Assembly: GCA_902597515.1 (NCBI GenBank)
Contig: CACJYB010000001.1
Coordinates: 16,385 to 80,384, forward strand
DNA from: an uncultured Pelagibacteraceae bacterium
Lineage (GTDB): Bacteria > Pseudomonadota > Alphaproteobacteria > Pelagibacterales > Pelagibacteraceae
Direction: 5' to 3'
Length of the DNA stretch: 64,000 nucleotides
The notes beneath the pieces are model-generated. The model was not told the origin of the DNA and ran no database searches. It saw only the letters and a list, made by a program, of their open reading frames with translations. Every line of letters starts with the position of its first letter. Position 1 is the stretch's first letter. Of the stretch, positions 36,011 to 47,182 are shown piece after piece. A program made the position numbers and the translations under genes.

Positions 36011-37273
36011 TTATTCTATTTTACTTTCTTTATTTCTGGCGGCAGCTAGATTTGGTGAACCACCTAGAACAGGTTCGGTAATACTTAGAGGCACTGGTAA
36101 AGTTTTTTCTTTAAAGCCTAGAACAGGAAGAATAACTAAAAAATGCAAAAAGTAATAGGCTGTTGCAACTCGTGCTATCAATAAGTAAAGTCCCTCAGCT
36201 GGCATCGCACCCACATATCCAAGTATCAAAACATCAGCAACTAGTATCCAGTAAAACTGTTTATACAAAGGTCTAAATACTGCAGATCTTATTTTTGACG
36301 TATCTAACCAAGGTAAAACCGCTAAGATTAATATTGCAGATAACATAGCTACAACTCCTAGCAATTTATCAGGAACTGATCTTAATATTGCATAAAAAGG
36401 TAAGAGATACCATTCAGGAACAATGTGTGCGGGTGTTACCATTGGGTTTGCCTCGATATAATTATCTGCGTGACCTAAAATATTTGGTGCATAGAATACA
36501 AAGAAAGCAAACACAATCATGAACATTAATAAAGCAAAACCATCTTTAATTACTATGTAAGGATGGAAAGGTACAGTATCTTTAGAAGGTTTTTTGATGT
36601 CTATTCCAACTGGATTGTTGTTACCAGGAACATGTAAAGCCCATATATGTAAAACAACTAATCCTAAAATTAAAAATGGAATTAAATAATGCAAAGTAAA
36701 AAATCTAGTTAACGTAGGGTTGTCGACTGAATAACCTCCCCACAACCAGGTAACAATACCCTCTCCAACAAAAGGAATAGCACTAAATAAATTTGTGATT
36801 ACAGTTGCTCCCCAAAAGCTCATTTGTCCCCAAGGCAATACATAGCCCATAAATGCAGCCGCCATCATTAGCAAGTAAATAATTATTCCAATTATCCAAA
36901 TTATTTCTCTTGGTGCTTTGTAAGAACCATAAAATAATGACCTGAAAATATGAATGTAGACTGCTAAGAAAAACATAGATGCACCATTTGCATGAATGTA
37001 TCTAATTAACCAACCGTAATTGACATCACGCATGATGTGCTCAACACTCTCAAAAGCCATATCTGCGTGAGCAATGTAATGCATTGCAAGAGTTAATCCG
37101 GTAACAATTTGAGTGATTAAGCAAAAAGTTAAAATTCCACCAAATGTCCACCAATAATTTAAATTTTTAGGAGTCGGATAATCTGTTAAATGATTTGCAA
37201 GAGTTAATAGTGGCAATCGATCATTAAACCATTGTCCTACCTTCGATTTTGGTCTGTAATCGTGGTCACTCAT
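36011..37273 (-). CDS. petB: Cytochrome b
   Basis: [58 protein letters not shown]. Confidence 0.97.
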   Translation of the reverse strand: MSDHDYRPKSKVGQWFNDRLPLLTLANHLTDYPTPKNLNYWWTFGGILTFCLITQIVTGLTLAMHYIAHADMAFESVEHIMRDVNYGWLIRYIHANGASMFFLAVYIHIFRSLFYGSYKAPREIIWIIGIIIYLLMMAAAFMGYVLPWGQMSFWGATVITNLFSAIPFVGEGIVTWLWGGYSVDNPTLTRFFTLHYLIPFLILGLVVLHIWALHVPGNNNPVGIDIKKPSKDTVPFHPYIVIKDGFALLMFMIVFAFFVFYAPNILGHADNYIEANPMVTPAHIVPEWYLLPFYAILRSVPDKLLGVVAMLSAILILAVLPWLDTSKIRSAVFRPLYKQFYWILVADVLILGYVGAMPAEGLYLLIARVATAYYFLHFLVILPVLGFKEKTLPVPLSITEPVLGGSPNLAAARNKESKIE

Positions 37274-37278
37274 TTTCT

Positions 37279-37788
37279 TTATCCAATTTTAATTGTGTTT
37301 GCATCAACGAATTCATATTTAGGCACTTCCATATTCCAAGGTGCTGGTCCTTTTCTAATTCTTCCAGAAGTATCATAATGAGATCCATGACATGGACAGA
37401 ACCACCCATTATAATCACCTTTATCATTTAGAGGTACACATCCAAGGTGTGTACATACACCTAACATAACAAGCCACTCGGGGTTTTTTGCTCTATCTTC
37501 ATCTTTTTCTGGATGAATTAAATCCTCCATCTTTACGGCTCTTGCCTCATCAATTTCTTCTTGAGTTCTTCTTCTTATAAAGACTGGTTTACCTCTCCAT
37601 AAAACAGTCAATGTATTTCCAGGTGTTAATGAACTTACATCAACCTCTGTACTAGCTAATGCTTTAACAGAAGCGTCTGGATTCATTTGATCTATCATTG
37701 GCCACACCACTGCAGCGGCACCAACAGCTCCTACTGCTGTGGTAGCTGTAAATAAAAAATCTCTTCTTTTTGTTTTTTTTTCAGACAC
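37279..37788 (-). CDS. petA: Rieske iron-sulfur subunit of cytochrome bc1
   Basis: CTHLGC and CPCHGSHYD motifs; N-terminal Tat-like RRDF. Confidence 0.97.
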   Translation of the reverse strand: MSEKKTKRRDFLFTATTAVGAVGAAAVVWPMIDQMNPDASVKALASTEVDVSSLTPGNTLTVLWRGKPVFIRRRTQEEIDEARAVKMEDLIHPEKDEDRAKNPEWLVMLGVCTHLGCVPLNDKGDYNGWFCPCHGSHYDTSGRIRKGPAPWNMEVPKYEFVDANTIKIG

Positions 37789-37880
37789 TTTTAGTAGCTT
37801 TTATTATTATCTCTTTTTGATTTAAAATAGTTAATATACGAATTCATATAATATAAAATAATTATTTTACTACTGAAAGA

Positions 37881-38354
37881 ATGACACAGAATTCAACAAT
37901 TTTAGGACCCAAAATAGCTTTGTATGAGCCTGATATACCTCAGAATACTGCTGCAATCATAAGAACTTGTGCTTGTTTGGGTGCTAAATTAGAAATAATT
38001 GAACCATGTGGCTTTCTATTATCAGACAAACGTTTTAAAAAAGTGGTAATGGACTATATGGACTATAGTCAAATAGAATTTTATCAAAGTTCGGAAAAAT
38101 TTTTTGAGGCAAAGAAAAAACAGAGAATCGTATTGATGACAACTAAGGGTTCAATAAATTATACTAAATTTAAATTTAAGCCTAATGATACTATTTTGTT
38201 TGGAAGAGAAAGTGCTGGAGTGCCCGAAAAGGTTCATAAAATTATTAAAAACCGTTTAAAAATACCAATGAATAATCAAGTAAGATCTCTTAATATTGCA
38301 TCGTCTGTTGCCATTGTTTTGGCAGAAAGTTTGCGTCAAATAGAATTAATTTAA
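37881..38354 (+). CDS. trmL: tRNA (cytidine(34)-2'-O)-methyltransferase
   Basis: LYEPDIPQNTAAIIRTCACLGAKLEIIEPCGF, LFGRESAGVPEKVH, MNNQVRSLNIASSVAIVLAE. Confidence 0.94.
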   Translation: MTQNSTILGPKIALYEPDIPQNTAAIIRTCACLGAKLEIIEPCGFLLSDKRFKKVVMDYMDYSQIEFYQSSEKFFEAKKKQRIVLMTTKGSINYTKFKFKPNDTILFGRESAGVPEKVHKIIKNRLKIPMNNQVRSLNIASSVAIVLAESLRQIELI

Positions 38355-38355
38355 A

Positions 38356-39183
38356 ATGGATATTTCAATTAAAAAAGACTTAGCGAGTAATTGGTTTAAG
38401 CTATTACAAAATGCAATATGTGACGACATTTTAAAAATTGAAAAAAACAAAGTAAATTTTCAATCAACTTCTTGGAATAGAAGCAGTAAAAAAGATGAGG
38501 GTGGTGGTGAATATAGAATACTTAAAAATGGAAAAATTTTTGAAAAAGTAGGAGTAAATTTTTCAAAAGTTTATGGAAAATTTCCTAAGCAACTTCAAAA
38601 GAATATACCAGGCACTAGTAAAGATCCTAGATTTTGGGCATCAGGAATATCAATAGTTATGCACATGCAAAACCCCCATATTCCTGCAATGCATTTTAAT
38701 ACCAGATTTATTTGTACAACAAAGAATTGGTTTGGCGGAGGTATGGATGTAACCCCAGCAATAAAAGATGAAAAAGAGAAGAAAAACTTTCATAAAATAT
38801 TAAAGGCAATGTGCGATAGACATAATAAAAATTATTATAAAAAATATAAAAAGTGGTGTGATGAATATTTTTATATACCTCACAGAAAAGAAGCCAGAGG
38901 CATAGGTGGAATATTTTTTGACTATAAAAATGATAATTTTGAAAATGACTTTAAATTTGTCAGAGATGTTGGTGTTACATTTCAAATGCTATTTAATGAA
39001 ATAATTAAAAAAAAATTAAAAAGAAAATGGACTTTAAAAGATAAAGAGTTTCAGTATATTAAAAGAGGTCGATATGCAGAGTTTAATTTGCTCTACGATA
39101 GAGGAACAAAATTTGGGCTACAAACTGGTGGTAATGTTGAAGGAATTTTGATGTCATTACCTCCGGTTGCAAAATGGGAATAA
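38356..39183 (+). CDS. hemF: Oxygen-dependent coproporphyrinogen III oxidase
   Basis: [27 protein letters not shown]-like region, [56 protein letters not shown]. Confidence 0.97.
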   Translation: MDISIKKDLASNWFKLLQNAICDDILKIEKNKVNFQSTSWNRSSKKDEGGGEYRILKNGKIFEKVGVNFSKVYGKFPKQLQKNIPGTSKDPRFWASGISIVMHMQNPHIPAMHFNTRFICTTKNWFGGGMDVTPAIKDEKEKKNFHKILKAMCDRHNKNYYKKYKKWCDEYFYIPHRKEARGIGGIFFDYKNDNFENDFKFVRDVGVTFQMLFNEIIKKKLKRKWTLKDKEFQYIKRGRYAEFNLLYDRGTKFGLQTGGNVEGILMSLPPVAKWE

Positions 39184-39187
39184 AAAA

Positions 39188-39664
39188 ATGGATAAAGAGC
39201 CAATAACATTAAACGGATTAAATAAACTAAAAGAAGAATTAGTTTTTTTAAAAGAAAAAAAAAGACCTGAGATAGTAGCTGCAATTGCTGAAGCGAGATC
39301 CCATGGAGACCTTAAAGAAAATGCTGAATATCATGCAGCTAAAGAAGAACAATCTCATAACGAAGGAAGAATTACAGAAATTAACGATATTATTGCAAGA
39401 GCAAATGTTATTGATGTTACAAAACTTAACAATGAAGGAAAAGTAATTTTTGGATCTACAGTTTATTTAGAAGATTTAGATACTGGTGAAAAAATTAATT
39501 ATAAAATTGTTGGAAGAGATGAGGCAGATTTAAAACAAAAACTGATTTTCTTTCAATCACCAATTGGTAAAGGCTTGATTGGAAAAAATAAAAGTGATTT
39601 AGTTGAAATAAATACACCCTCTGGTGTAAAAAATTTTGAAATTAAAGACGTTAAATATATTTAA
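39188..39664 (+). CDS. greA: Transcription elongation factor GreA
   Basis: [49 protein letters not shown]. Confidence 0.96.
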   Translation: MDKEPITLNGLNKLKEELVFLKEKKRPEIVAAIAEARSHGDLKENAEYHAAKEEQSHNEGRITEINDIIARANVIDVTKLNNEGKVIFGSTVYLEDLDTGEKINYKIVGRDEADLKQKLIFFQSPIGKGLIGKNKSDLVEINTPSGVKNFEIKDVKYI

Positions 39665-40935
39665 CTTTTAACTATTTGCTGTACTTGCTTATCTGAAATT
39701 TGAAATCCGTTTTGAACCCAAGTTTCTTCTATCCTTTTTAATTTATTACCTAAAGTTTTACCCTCAGGAATTTGAAATTTAGACATTAGTAGATCAGCCC
39801 CTATTGGCAAAGTTGGAATAGTTTTCTCTTTATAATTATCTAATAATTTGATTAATTTTTTCTCTACTTTGTTTGAGTTAAAAATTTTAAAATTAATTAT
39901 ATCTATTACAGCCTGTCGCCCATTAAAATAAAAAAGTTTATTCAAATTTTTCTCTGTAAAGCTGTTTAGAGTTACTTTTTCTCTATAAAAAAGATCTATC
40001 AATTTTAATCTTTTCTTATCTTTGTTAGATATTTTAAATTTATAAAGAAAATAATCAGCATTATCAGTCCCATCAATTACTAAAAGCGCAATCAAGAATA
40101 TAAAGTCAATTTTTAAAAAATTCTCTACAGCATAAGAATTTTGTTTTTTAAAATTTTTAATATTCTTTAATTGAGGGAAAATTATTTCTACGAGTTCTAA
40201 ACTTTCTTTATCTTTAAAGACTTTTAAAAATCCATTTGAACTAGTTATTTTTTTTAGTTCATCGATTAACCTTTCAGATGATATATTTGAAATTCCATCA
40301 ATATTTTTTTTTATATTTTTTATTATTTCTGGCCGGTGCTTATGATTTGAGTAATTTAAATAAAATCTTAAATACCTCAAAATACGTAAATAATCCTCTT
40401 GAATTCTTTTTTCCGCATTGCCAATAAAATTAATATAACCCTCCTCTAAATCTTTTTTACCGTTAAATGGATCAAATAAATTACCATCACCATCTGCATA
40501 AATTGAATTGATAGTAAAATCCCTTCTAGAGGCATCTTCCTTCCAATCTAAAGAAAATTCTACTTCAGCATGCCTTCCATCAGTTGAGACGTCTTTCCTT
40601 AAAGAAGTAATTTCATATTTATATTCATCAATTATTGCGGTTATAGTTCCGTGTTCAATTCCTGTTTCGTAATAACTTATTTGTTTGTTTTTAAGAGCCT
40701 CACAAACTTCCGGGGGCGTTAAATTTGTTGCTAGGTCAATATCATCAACTTTTTCTTTTTTTATCACTTTTCTTACACACCCGCCCACATATCTGATTTC
40801 ACTTTTCTCTGAAAAATTATTAATTGCCTCAAAAATTTTATTTGCAGGTGTTGTTAAAGTAATTTGTTTTAAATTTTGACTGATATAATTAAGATTTTTT
40901 GATCTGGAAAAAAATTTATCTAAAAAATTTTTCAT
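39661..40935 (-). CDS. cca: CCA tRNA nucleotidyltransferase / poly(A) polymerase family
   Basis: [54 protein letters not shown]. Confidence 0.94.
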   Translation of the reverse strand: MKNFLDKFFSRSKNLNYISQNLKQITLTTPANKIFEAINNFSEKSEIRYVGGCVRKVIKKEKVDDIDLATNLTPPEVCEALKNKQISYYETGIEHGTITAIIDEYKYEITSLRKDVSTDGRHAEVEFSLDWKEDASRRDFTINSIYADGDGNLFDPFNGKKDLEEGYINFIGNAEKRIQEDYLRILRYLRFYLNYSNHKHRPEIIKNIKKNIDGISNISSERLIDELKKITSSNGFLKVFKDKESLELVEIIFPQLKNIKNFKKQNSYAVENFLKIDFIFLIALLVIDGTDNADYFLYKFKISNKDKKRLKLIDLFYREKVTLNSFTEKNLNKLFYFNGRQAVIDIINFKIFNSNKVEKKLIKLLDNYKEKTIPTLPIGADLLMSKFQIPEGKTLGNKLKRIEETWVQNGFQISDKQVQQIVKS

Positions 40936-40938
40936 AAA

Positions 40939-41012
40939 TGGCTGGGGCGCTAGGATTCGAACCTAGGATGCAGGTACCAAAAACCCGTGCCTTACCGCTT
41001 GGCTACGCCCCA
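40939..41012 (-). tRNA. tRNA-Gln (UUG)
   Basis: rc TGGGGCGTAGCCAAGCGGTAAGGCACGGGTTTTTGGTACCTGCATCCTAGGTTCGAATCCTAGCGCCCCAGCCA; anticodon loop TTTTGGT. Confidence 0.93.
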
Positions 41013-41045
41013 ATACTAGCTTCCTATAACATAAAAATATAAAAT

Positions 41046-41891
41046 TCATATAGTTTTTGCTGTAACACACCAATAATTTTTATATTTTCTTTTAAATTTA
41101 GCTTTTGCCAATTTACAACTCTTTAATGAATTATAATAGGCAACAATTGTTGATCCTGAACCAGTCATTCTTACAAATAATGGATTATTTATACTTTCTA
41201 AGAACAACTTTATTTTTTTAAGTTTTGGATATTTTTTGAGTGCTATTGTTTCAAGGGCATTTTGTTGATCAATCAAATATTTTACTCCAAACATGTTTTT
41301 TTTAGGTTTGTTATATTTTGATTTTGTATACTTTCGAACAGCTGAGTATATTTTTTTAGTTGAGCACCCAAAATCAGGTTTTACTAAAGTAGAATAATAT
41401 TTTGGAGTATTATAAATCTTTTTTATTCTACCACTTGATGACAACACACAGCTGGATGAAATGGTTCCCAGAATAACATCAGAACCAACCCAGTCACAGA
41501 TACTTCGAGTTTTTTGATGATTGGGATTAATAATTTTTTTTTTAACCAGATAATTAAACACAGTAGCTGCGTTCATCGATCCCCCACCCAACCCAGCTTC
41601 TTGAGGGATTAATTTTTTAATTTTAACTTTGAATTTTTTATTTTTTAATAAATTTTCTTTATCTAGTATCTGAAATAATCTTTGAACAGTATTTTTTTTT
41701 CCAATATTTTTAGAAAACTTTCCATAAAAAGAAATGTGGTGTTTTTTTCCATTATGTTGATTTATCGAAATAACATCATGTAAATCTATGAAACCAATTA
41801 TACTTTCAATTTTATGTAAAACCTTTTTTTTTCCAGTGATATTTAGTGCTAAATTTAACTTTGCATTAGATTTAATTTTATTAATTTTCAT
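41046..41891 (-). CDS. ispE: 4-diphosphocytidyl-2-C-methyl-D-erythritol kinase
   Basis: AKLNLALNITGKK, PQEAGLGGGSMNAATV, MTGSGST. Confidence 0.92.
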   Translation of the reverse strand: MKINKIKSNAKLNLALNITGKKKVLHKIESIIGFIDLHDVISINQHNGKKHHISFYGKFSKNIGKKNTVQRLFQILDKENLLKNKKFKVKIKKLIPQEAGLGGGSMNAATVFNYLVKKKIINPNHQKTRSICDWVGSDVILGTISSSCVLSSSGRIKKIYNTPKYYSTLVKPDFGCSTKKIYSAVRKYTKSKYNKPKKNMFGVKYLIDQQNALETIALKKYPKLKKIKLFLESINNPLFVRMTGSGSTIVAYYNSLKSCKLAKAKFKRKYKNYWCVTAKTI

Positions 41892-43577
41892 TTAGGAATT
41901 TTTAAGACCCTCAATTACTTTAATATTGATTTTTTCTCTCATATCGTCTTCGGTGTCATCAAAAGTTAATACGTTGTTCCAAAAATATCTTGCTTGAATT
42001 TTTCGATTTAATTTCCATAAAATGTCTCCATAATGATCATTCACAATTGGGTCATCTGGCATTAATTCTACAGCTCTTTTTAAATACTTTTCTGCTTCTA
42101 CATAGTCCTCTATTAAAAAATAAGCCCATCCAATTGAATCAATAATATATGGATCATTGCTTTTTAAATCATATGCTGTTTTCAACATATCCATTGCTTC
42201 ATTAATTTTATAATCACGCTCTAACCAAGAGTAAGCAAGGTAATTTAAAATATATGCATCACTAGGATCAATTTTAAGCGCATGCAATAAATCTTCATCT
42301 GACCTTTCATAATTGCCCATTCTTTCATAACTACCACCTCTACGATACAATACATCTGATTTGATAAGTGAATTGTCATCCAGTGTTAAAATAATTTCTG
42401 TATAACGATCTATTGCCTTTTCATAATTTTTTGAATTTTTATAAAAATTAGCTAAATCAAAAATCATTTTTATATTTGGATTTTCAATTTTATTAAATTT
42501 TGAATCTATGTATTTAATTCCATTTTCATAATCCTGCTGTTGAATTATTATTTGAGCTTCTTTTTTTAATCTAAACCAATAATAAAATTCATCTTCTTTT
42601 TTAAAGTTTTTTAAGATCCTTTGTACTTTATCAAATTCATCATTGAGATAAAAATTTTCTGCAACCAATGACAAATTAAATTCAAACTTGGGATTCAAAT
42701 AGTTTGACAAATTTAAGTAAAAATTTGATTTCTCAAAATTATCCTGAGAAGAATAAAGATTAGAGATTAAAAATAAAAACTCACTTACAAGATCATTATG
42801 ATCTTTGCATGAAAAAATTTTTCCAAAATCATCGAATTTTTCTTTGTCTACCCAACTTTTGCTTTGTGAGAGTAAAAGTGTTGAATTTATATAATCAATT
42901 TGTTCAACAACTAATCTTGCTTCATTTAATTTATTGTTATCAATTAAATGATTAAGATAAAAGAAAATGTATCTTGAATAATCACCTTGTTGATTATTTA
43001 TTAAATTAAGAAAAAATGACGAAGTTCTTTTATCTTCAATATAACATCTTTGGAATGTCTCGGCTATAAGAGACAAGTTCCCAAAATTTTTTTTGTTATC
43101 TAATATTTTTTTATTTTTAAATGTATAAATATACTGTTTTAGAGTTTCAAATATAACTAGGTTTATTCTATCTTCATCTTGAAATTTTAAACTTTGTGTT
43201 AAATATTCGTCAGCCTTTTTAAAGTTATTTTTTTTTAAACTGTCAATTATTAAAATTATATACGCATCATAAAAATCTGAATTAGATTTGTTTGCATTGT
43301 TATTTAATACATTAATTGCTTGAGGTACTTTGTTATCTAAAACTAAAGAGTTAACATATCTTTTTAAATAACTGTCATGTTTGTTAATTAATACCTTGGT
43401 TAAGTTGAAAAATTTTAAAGCTTCAGAATTATCTCGATTTTCAAATGCAACAATTCCAGAAAAATAATTTGACAAATCTCTTGAGTTGAAATCATTAAAA
43501 GTAGCACTTTTAGAATACAAAGGTGTCTGATAAGATATAAATATTAATAGTACTAATTTTAGAAATTTTAGGAACAT
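41892..43577 (-). CDS. Exported tetratricopeptide repeat protein
   Basis: Signal peptide; C-terminal TPRs (YERSDEDLLHALKIDPSDAYILNYLAYSWLERDYKINEAMDMLKTAYDLKSNDPYIIDSIGWAYFLIEDYVEAEKYLKRAVELMPDDP). Confidence 0.88.
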   Translation of the reverse strand: MFLKFLKLVLLIFISYQTPLYSKSATFNDFNSRDLSNYFSGIVAFENRDNSEALKFFNLTKVLINKHDSYLKRYVNSLVLDNKVPQAINVLNNNANKSNSDFYDAYIILIIDSLKKNNFKKADEYLTQSLKFQDEDRINLVIFETLKQYIYTFKNKKILDNKKNFGNLSLIAETFQRCYIEDKRTSSFFLNLINNQQGDYSRYIFFYLNHLIDNNKLNEARLVVEQIDYINSTLLLSQSKSWVDKEKFDDFGKIFSCKDHNDLVSEFLFLISNLYSSQDNFEKSNFYLNLSNYLNPKFEFNLSLVAENFYLNDEFDKVQRILKNFKKEDEFYYWFRLKKEAQIIIQQQDYENGIKYIDSKFNKIENPNIKMIFDLANFYKNSKNYEKAIDRYTEIILTLDDNSLIKSDVLYRRGGSYERMGNYERSDEDLLHALKIDPSDAYILNYLAYSWLERDYKINEAMDMLKTAYDLKSNDPYIIDSIGWAYFLIEDYVEAEKYLKRAVELMPDDPIVNDHYGDILWKLNRKIQARYFWNNVLTFDDTEDDMREKINIKVIEGLKNS

Positions 43578-43588
43578 GTAACTATACT

Positions 43589-44308
43589 ATGACTAAAAAA
43601 GTGATAAATCAAAATACCAAATTAAACCAAGAACTAATTAATACTATTGAGCCAAAATTTATATTCGCTGATAAGCCAATAAATAGATTTAATATTTTAG
43701 AAACGAAAAATGGCACTCTGCAAACTAATAAAGAAGAATTACTAAAAAATTTAAAAGATCAAATAAATTCAATTGAAAATTGTAAATTGAAAGAAAATTC
43801 AAACAAAATTATTTTAGGTGAGGGAAATATAAATAGCCCTTTAATGTTAATTGGTGAGGCTCCTGGGGCTGAAGAAGAAAAGTTGGGTGTCCCATTTAGA
43901 GGTGAAGTTGGCGAACTTCTTAACAAAATGCTTATAGCCATCAATATTAAGAGGCAAAATATTTATACAAGTTATGCAATCAATTTTAGACCACCTGATG
44001 ATAGAAAACCAACCTCAACCGAGATTAAAAGGTACTCAGTATTTTTGAAAGAGCATATATCAATTATAAACCCAAAGATTATCGTTTTAATGGGTAGTTC
44101 AGCAATGGAGGCTATAACAGGAATAAGCGAAAAAATAACTGCTGAAAGAGGACATTGGAAGGAAGTGATTTTAAAAAACAAAACATTCCCTTTAATGATA
44201 ACTTTTAATCCATCTTATCTCATACGTTTTCCAGAAAATAAAAAATACTCATGGGAAGATTTAAAGAAAATTAGAGACAAGATTAAAGACCTGAAGTTAA
44301 AAATTTGA
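43589..44308 (+). CDS. Uracil-DNA glycosylase, family 4/5-like
   Basis: LIGEAPGAEEEKLGVPFRGEVGELLNKML, FRPPDDRKPTSTEI, FNPSYLIRFPENKKYSWEDLKKI. Confidence 0.88.
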   Translation: MTKKVINQNTKLNQELINTIEPKFIFADKPINRFNILETKNGTLQTNKEELLKNLKDQINSIENCKLKENSNKIILGEGNINSPLMLIGEAPGAEEEKLGVPFRGEVGELLNKMLIAINIKRQNIYTSYAINFRPPDDRKPTSTEIKRYSVFLKEHISIINPKIIVLMGSSAMEAITGISEKITAERGHWKEVILKNKTFPLMITFNPSYLIRFPENKKYSWEDLKKIRDKIKDLKLKI

Positions 44309-44868
44309 TGAAGATAATTGCAGGGGTTGATGAAGTTGGTAGAGGAAGTTTAATTGGACCTGTATATGCTTCAGCAGTAATTTTAAAAAAATCAATTAAT
44401 TCAAAGTTATTAAAAGATTCAAAATCTTTAAGTAAAAAAAAGAGAGAGTATCTATGTACATATATAAAAAAAAATTCTACTTGGTCCATAGGCAAAGCTT
44501 CTGTCAAAGAAATAGAAAAGCTAAATATACTTCAAGCAAGTTTGCTGGCTATGAAAAGAGCCATCAAAAAACTTAAGAGAAAACCAACACACGTTCTGAT
44601 AGATGGAAACAAAACTCCAGAGTTAGAAAATTATAATTTAAAATCAGTTATTAAAGGAGATAAAAAAATCCCCTCTATTTCGGCAGCTTCTATAATTGCA
44701 AAAGTATCAAGAGATAAATTTATAACCACCTTGTCAAAAAAAAATAAAGGTTATGATTGGGATAAAAACTTTGGGTACGGAACAAAACAGCACTTAAAAG
44801 CTTTGAAAAAATTAGGTATTACTAAACATCATAGAAAAACTTTTTCGCCTATATCTAAAATAAATTAA
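44305..44868 (+). CDS. rnhB: Ribonuclease HII
   Basis: AGVDEVGRGSLIGPVYASAVIL, DSKSLSKKKRE, ISAASIIAKVSRDK, GYGTKQH. Confidence 0.96.
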   Translation: MMKIIAGVDEVGRGSLIGPVYASAVILKKSINSKLLKDSKSLSKKKREYLCTYIKKNSTWSIGKASVKEIEKLNILQASLLAMKRAIKKLKRKPTHVLIDGNKTPELENYNLKSVIKGDKKIPSISAASIIAKVSRDKFITTLSKKNKGYDWDKNFGYGTKQHLKALKKLGITKHHRKTFSPISKIN

Positions 44869-44907
44869 CACTACATCTAGTTACCTTGTAATTTAGAAAC
44901 ACAAATC

Positions 44908-44956
44908 GAATCCAAATTTTTCAATCTCAGGTTGACCGAAGAATCCATTTGGAGTC
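44908..44956. promoter_or_regulatory. Cluster of three GANTC (CcrM target) sites upstream of ccrM
   Basis: GAATC at 44908-44912, GAATC at 44941-44945, GAGTC at 44952-44956; ccrM ATG at 44973. Confidence 0.6.
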
Positions 44957-44972
44957 TAATTAATATTTACAA

Positions 44973-46043
44973 ATGAAAACTGGTTTCAAAAATAAAATAA
45001 TTAATGGAGATAGTCTAGAAGAATTAAAAAAAATTCCACGTGAAACTTTTGATTTAATTTTTGCTGATCCTCCTTACAACTTACAATTAAAAAGTGAATT
45101 AACTAGACCCGATAGATCAAAGGTTAGTGCGGTAAATGATAAGTGGGATCAATTTGAAAATTTTAAAAAATATGATGATTTCACCTATGAATGGCTTAGT
45201 GAATGTAAAAGAATTTTAAAAAAAGATGGAGCTATTTGGGTTATAGGAAGCTACCATAATATTTTTAGAGTTGGCACAGTAATACAAAATCTAGGTTTCT
45301 GGATTTTAAATGATGTTATTTGGAATAAAAATAATCCAATGCCAAACTTTAGAGGTACACGATTTACTAACGCTCATGAAACTTTAATATGGGCTTCTAA
45401 AAGTGAGAAATCAAAATACACATTTAATTATCAATCTTTAAAATGTTTAAATGATGATCTTCAAATGAGATCTAATTGGGATCTTCCAATATGCAATGGT
45501 TCTGAAAGACTTAAAAAGGATGGAAAAAAAATTCACTCTACACAAAAACCAGAAGCACTATTACATAGAATTTTACTAGCTACATCTAATAAAAATGACC
45601 TCATACTTGATCCTTTTTTAGGATCAGGGACAACAGCTACAGTAGCAAAAAAACTAGGAAGAAATTATTTTGGAATAGAAAAAGAAAAAAATTATTTTAA
45701 AGCTGCTGAGCAACGCATAAAAGCTACAAAACCAATTGAGGACGATTTATTAGATACGCTAAAAAACAATAGATCAAAACCAAGAATTCCTTTTGGTTCA
45801 TTAGTTGAGCTTGGAATAATTAAACCTGGAACAAATATTTTTGATAATAAGAAAAAAATAACAGCCAGAATTATGGCTGATGGTAGTATAAAACATAATC
45901 AAGCAGAGGGTTCTATACACAAAGTTGCGGCCACTATTTTAGGAGCAGAAAGTTGCAATGGGTGGACTTTTTGGCACTGTGATATAAATGGACGAACTTA
46001 TCCTATTGATTATCTTAGACAAAGATTAATTTCAAAAAATTAA
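44973..46043 (+). CDS. ccrM: Cell-cycle-type DNA adenine methyltransferase (GANTC), CcrM-like
   Basis: DLIFADPPYNLQL, DPFLGSGTTATVAKKLGRNYFGIE; C-terminal RAMA-like domain ending NGWTFWHCDINGRTYPIDYLRQ. Confidence 0.95.
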   Translation: MKTGFKNKIINGDSLEELKKIPRETFDLIFADPPYNLQLKSELTRPDRSKVSAVNDKWDQFENFKKYDDFTYEWLSECKRILKKDGAIWVIGSYHNIFRVGTVIQNLGFWILNDVIWNKNNPMPNFRGTRFTNAHETLIWASKSEKSKYTFNYQSLKCLNDDLQMRSNWDLPICNGSERLKKDGKKIHSTQKPEALLHRILLATSNKNDLILDPFLGSGTTATVAKKLGRNYFGIEKEKNYFKAAEQRIKATKPIEDDLLDTLKNNRSKPRIPFGSLVELGIIKPGTNIFDNKKKITARIMADGSIKHNQAEGSIHKVAATILGAESCNGWTFWHCDINGRTYPIDYLRQRLISKN

Positions 46044-47182
46044 CTTTTATAAATTTTACCCAAATAACTTTCTAAAAATTTTTTATTTTTAGTTAAAAGT
46101 TTTAAAAAAATATTTCTAAATATGATCATAATTGGATTTGATAAATGGAAGGCAAATTGATTGAAATTAGATCTACTGTTAATCATTTTTGTTCTCTTTA
46201 ATCTGATATCATAAAAATTATTATTATTTATTAAACATTCATATAATTCATTAGCCCCCTCAATTGATTGGGAAGCTCCCTGTGCAAATGAAGGTGAAAA
46301 AGCAAAAAATGCATCTCCTATAAGGAATATATTTTTTGGAGGATTATATAAGTTTTTACTTACAAATATTGGAAATAATTTAATATTTTGAAGATTTTCC
46401 AAAAAACTTTGAGAAACTTTTTGAGATAATTTAAATTTAATATTTTTTATAAAAGAACTGTCGGTAAAAAGATTATGGTTCTCTTGCTCATTTGAATTTA
46501 ATTTATGTTTTAAAATACCAATAAAATTTAAATTTTTATCATTATTAATTGGATAAACAACATAATGAAAATTCGGTCCTAAGAACACAGAAATATTTTC
46601 TTCATTTAAATTTTGAAAATTTTCTCTTGATATAGTTCCCCTAATAGCAATCGTATCATTGTAAATTGGTTTTGATTTATTATTTGAAATTAATAATTTC
46701 CCCTTAGAAAACACACCATCTGAAATAATTAAGTAATCACAAGTTATATTATTTTTATCAAATATTAATTTTATTGAATCTTTATCATAATCAATCTGCT
46801 CAATACTGTGGTTATATTTAATTATATCTTCGTTTATTTGTTTTTTTAAAAATTTAAGTAGTTTTGATCTTTTTAATGTTGTGTATTTACAATCTTCAGA
46901 ATTAAATTTTGAAATGTCTAAGTCACAAATTTTTTTTAAATTTTTAATTTCATAAAAATCAATTTTTTTTGGATTAAATTTTTCTTCTTCAGTTAAAAAA
47001 GTGAAGCCTATTTTATTTAAAAGCTTTACGCTATTTACCGACAACTGAATTCCATAGCCTTCTTCCATTTCTATTGAATTCCTTTTTTCATATATCGTAA
47101 CCTGATAATCCTTATGATCTTTAAATAAATTGGCAATATACAAACCAGAAATTCCAGCGCCAATTATTGCTATTTTTTTCAT
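46040..47182 (-). CDS. FAD-dependent monooxygenase (UbiH/PHBH-type)
   Basis: AIIGAGISGLYIANLF, FLIGDAFFAFSPSFAQGASQSIEGANEL. Confidence 0.88.
   Translation of the reverse strand: MKKIAIIGAGISGLYIANLFKDHKDYQVTIYEKRNSIEMEEGYGIQLSVNSVKLLNKIGFTFLTEEEKFNPKKIDFYEIKNLKKICDLDISKFNSEDCKYTTLKRSKLLKFLKKQINEDIIKYNHSIEQIDYDKDSIKLIFDKNNITCDYLIISDGVFSKGKLLISNNKSKPIYNDTIAIRGTISRENFQNLNEENISVFLGPNFHYVVYPINNDKNLNFIGILKHKLNSNEQENHNLFTDSSFIKNIKFKLSQKVSQSFLENLQNIKLFPIFVSKNLYNPPKNIFLIGDAFFAFSPSFAQGASQSIEGANELYECLINNNNFYDIRLKRTKMINSRSNFNQFAFHLSNPIMIIFRNIFLKLLTKNKKFLESYLGKIYKS

Noticed and set aside
44973-46043. Possible restriction-modification system around the methyltransferase
   Set aside because: No restriction endonuclease next to it; neighbours are rnhB and a monooxygenase, and the RAMA-type C-terminus fits a solitary CcrM-type enzyme.
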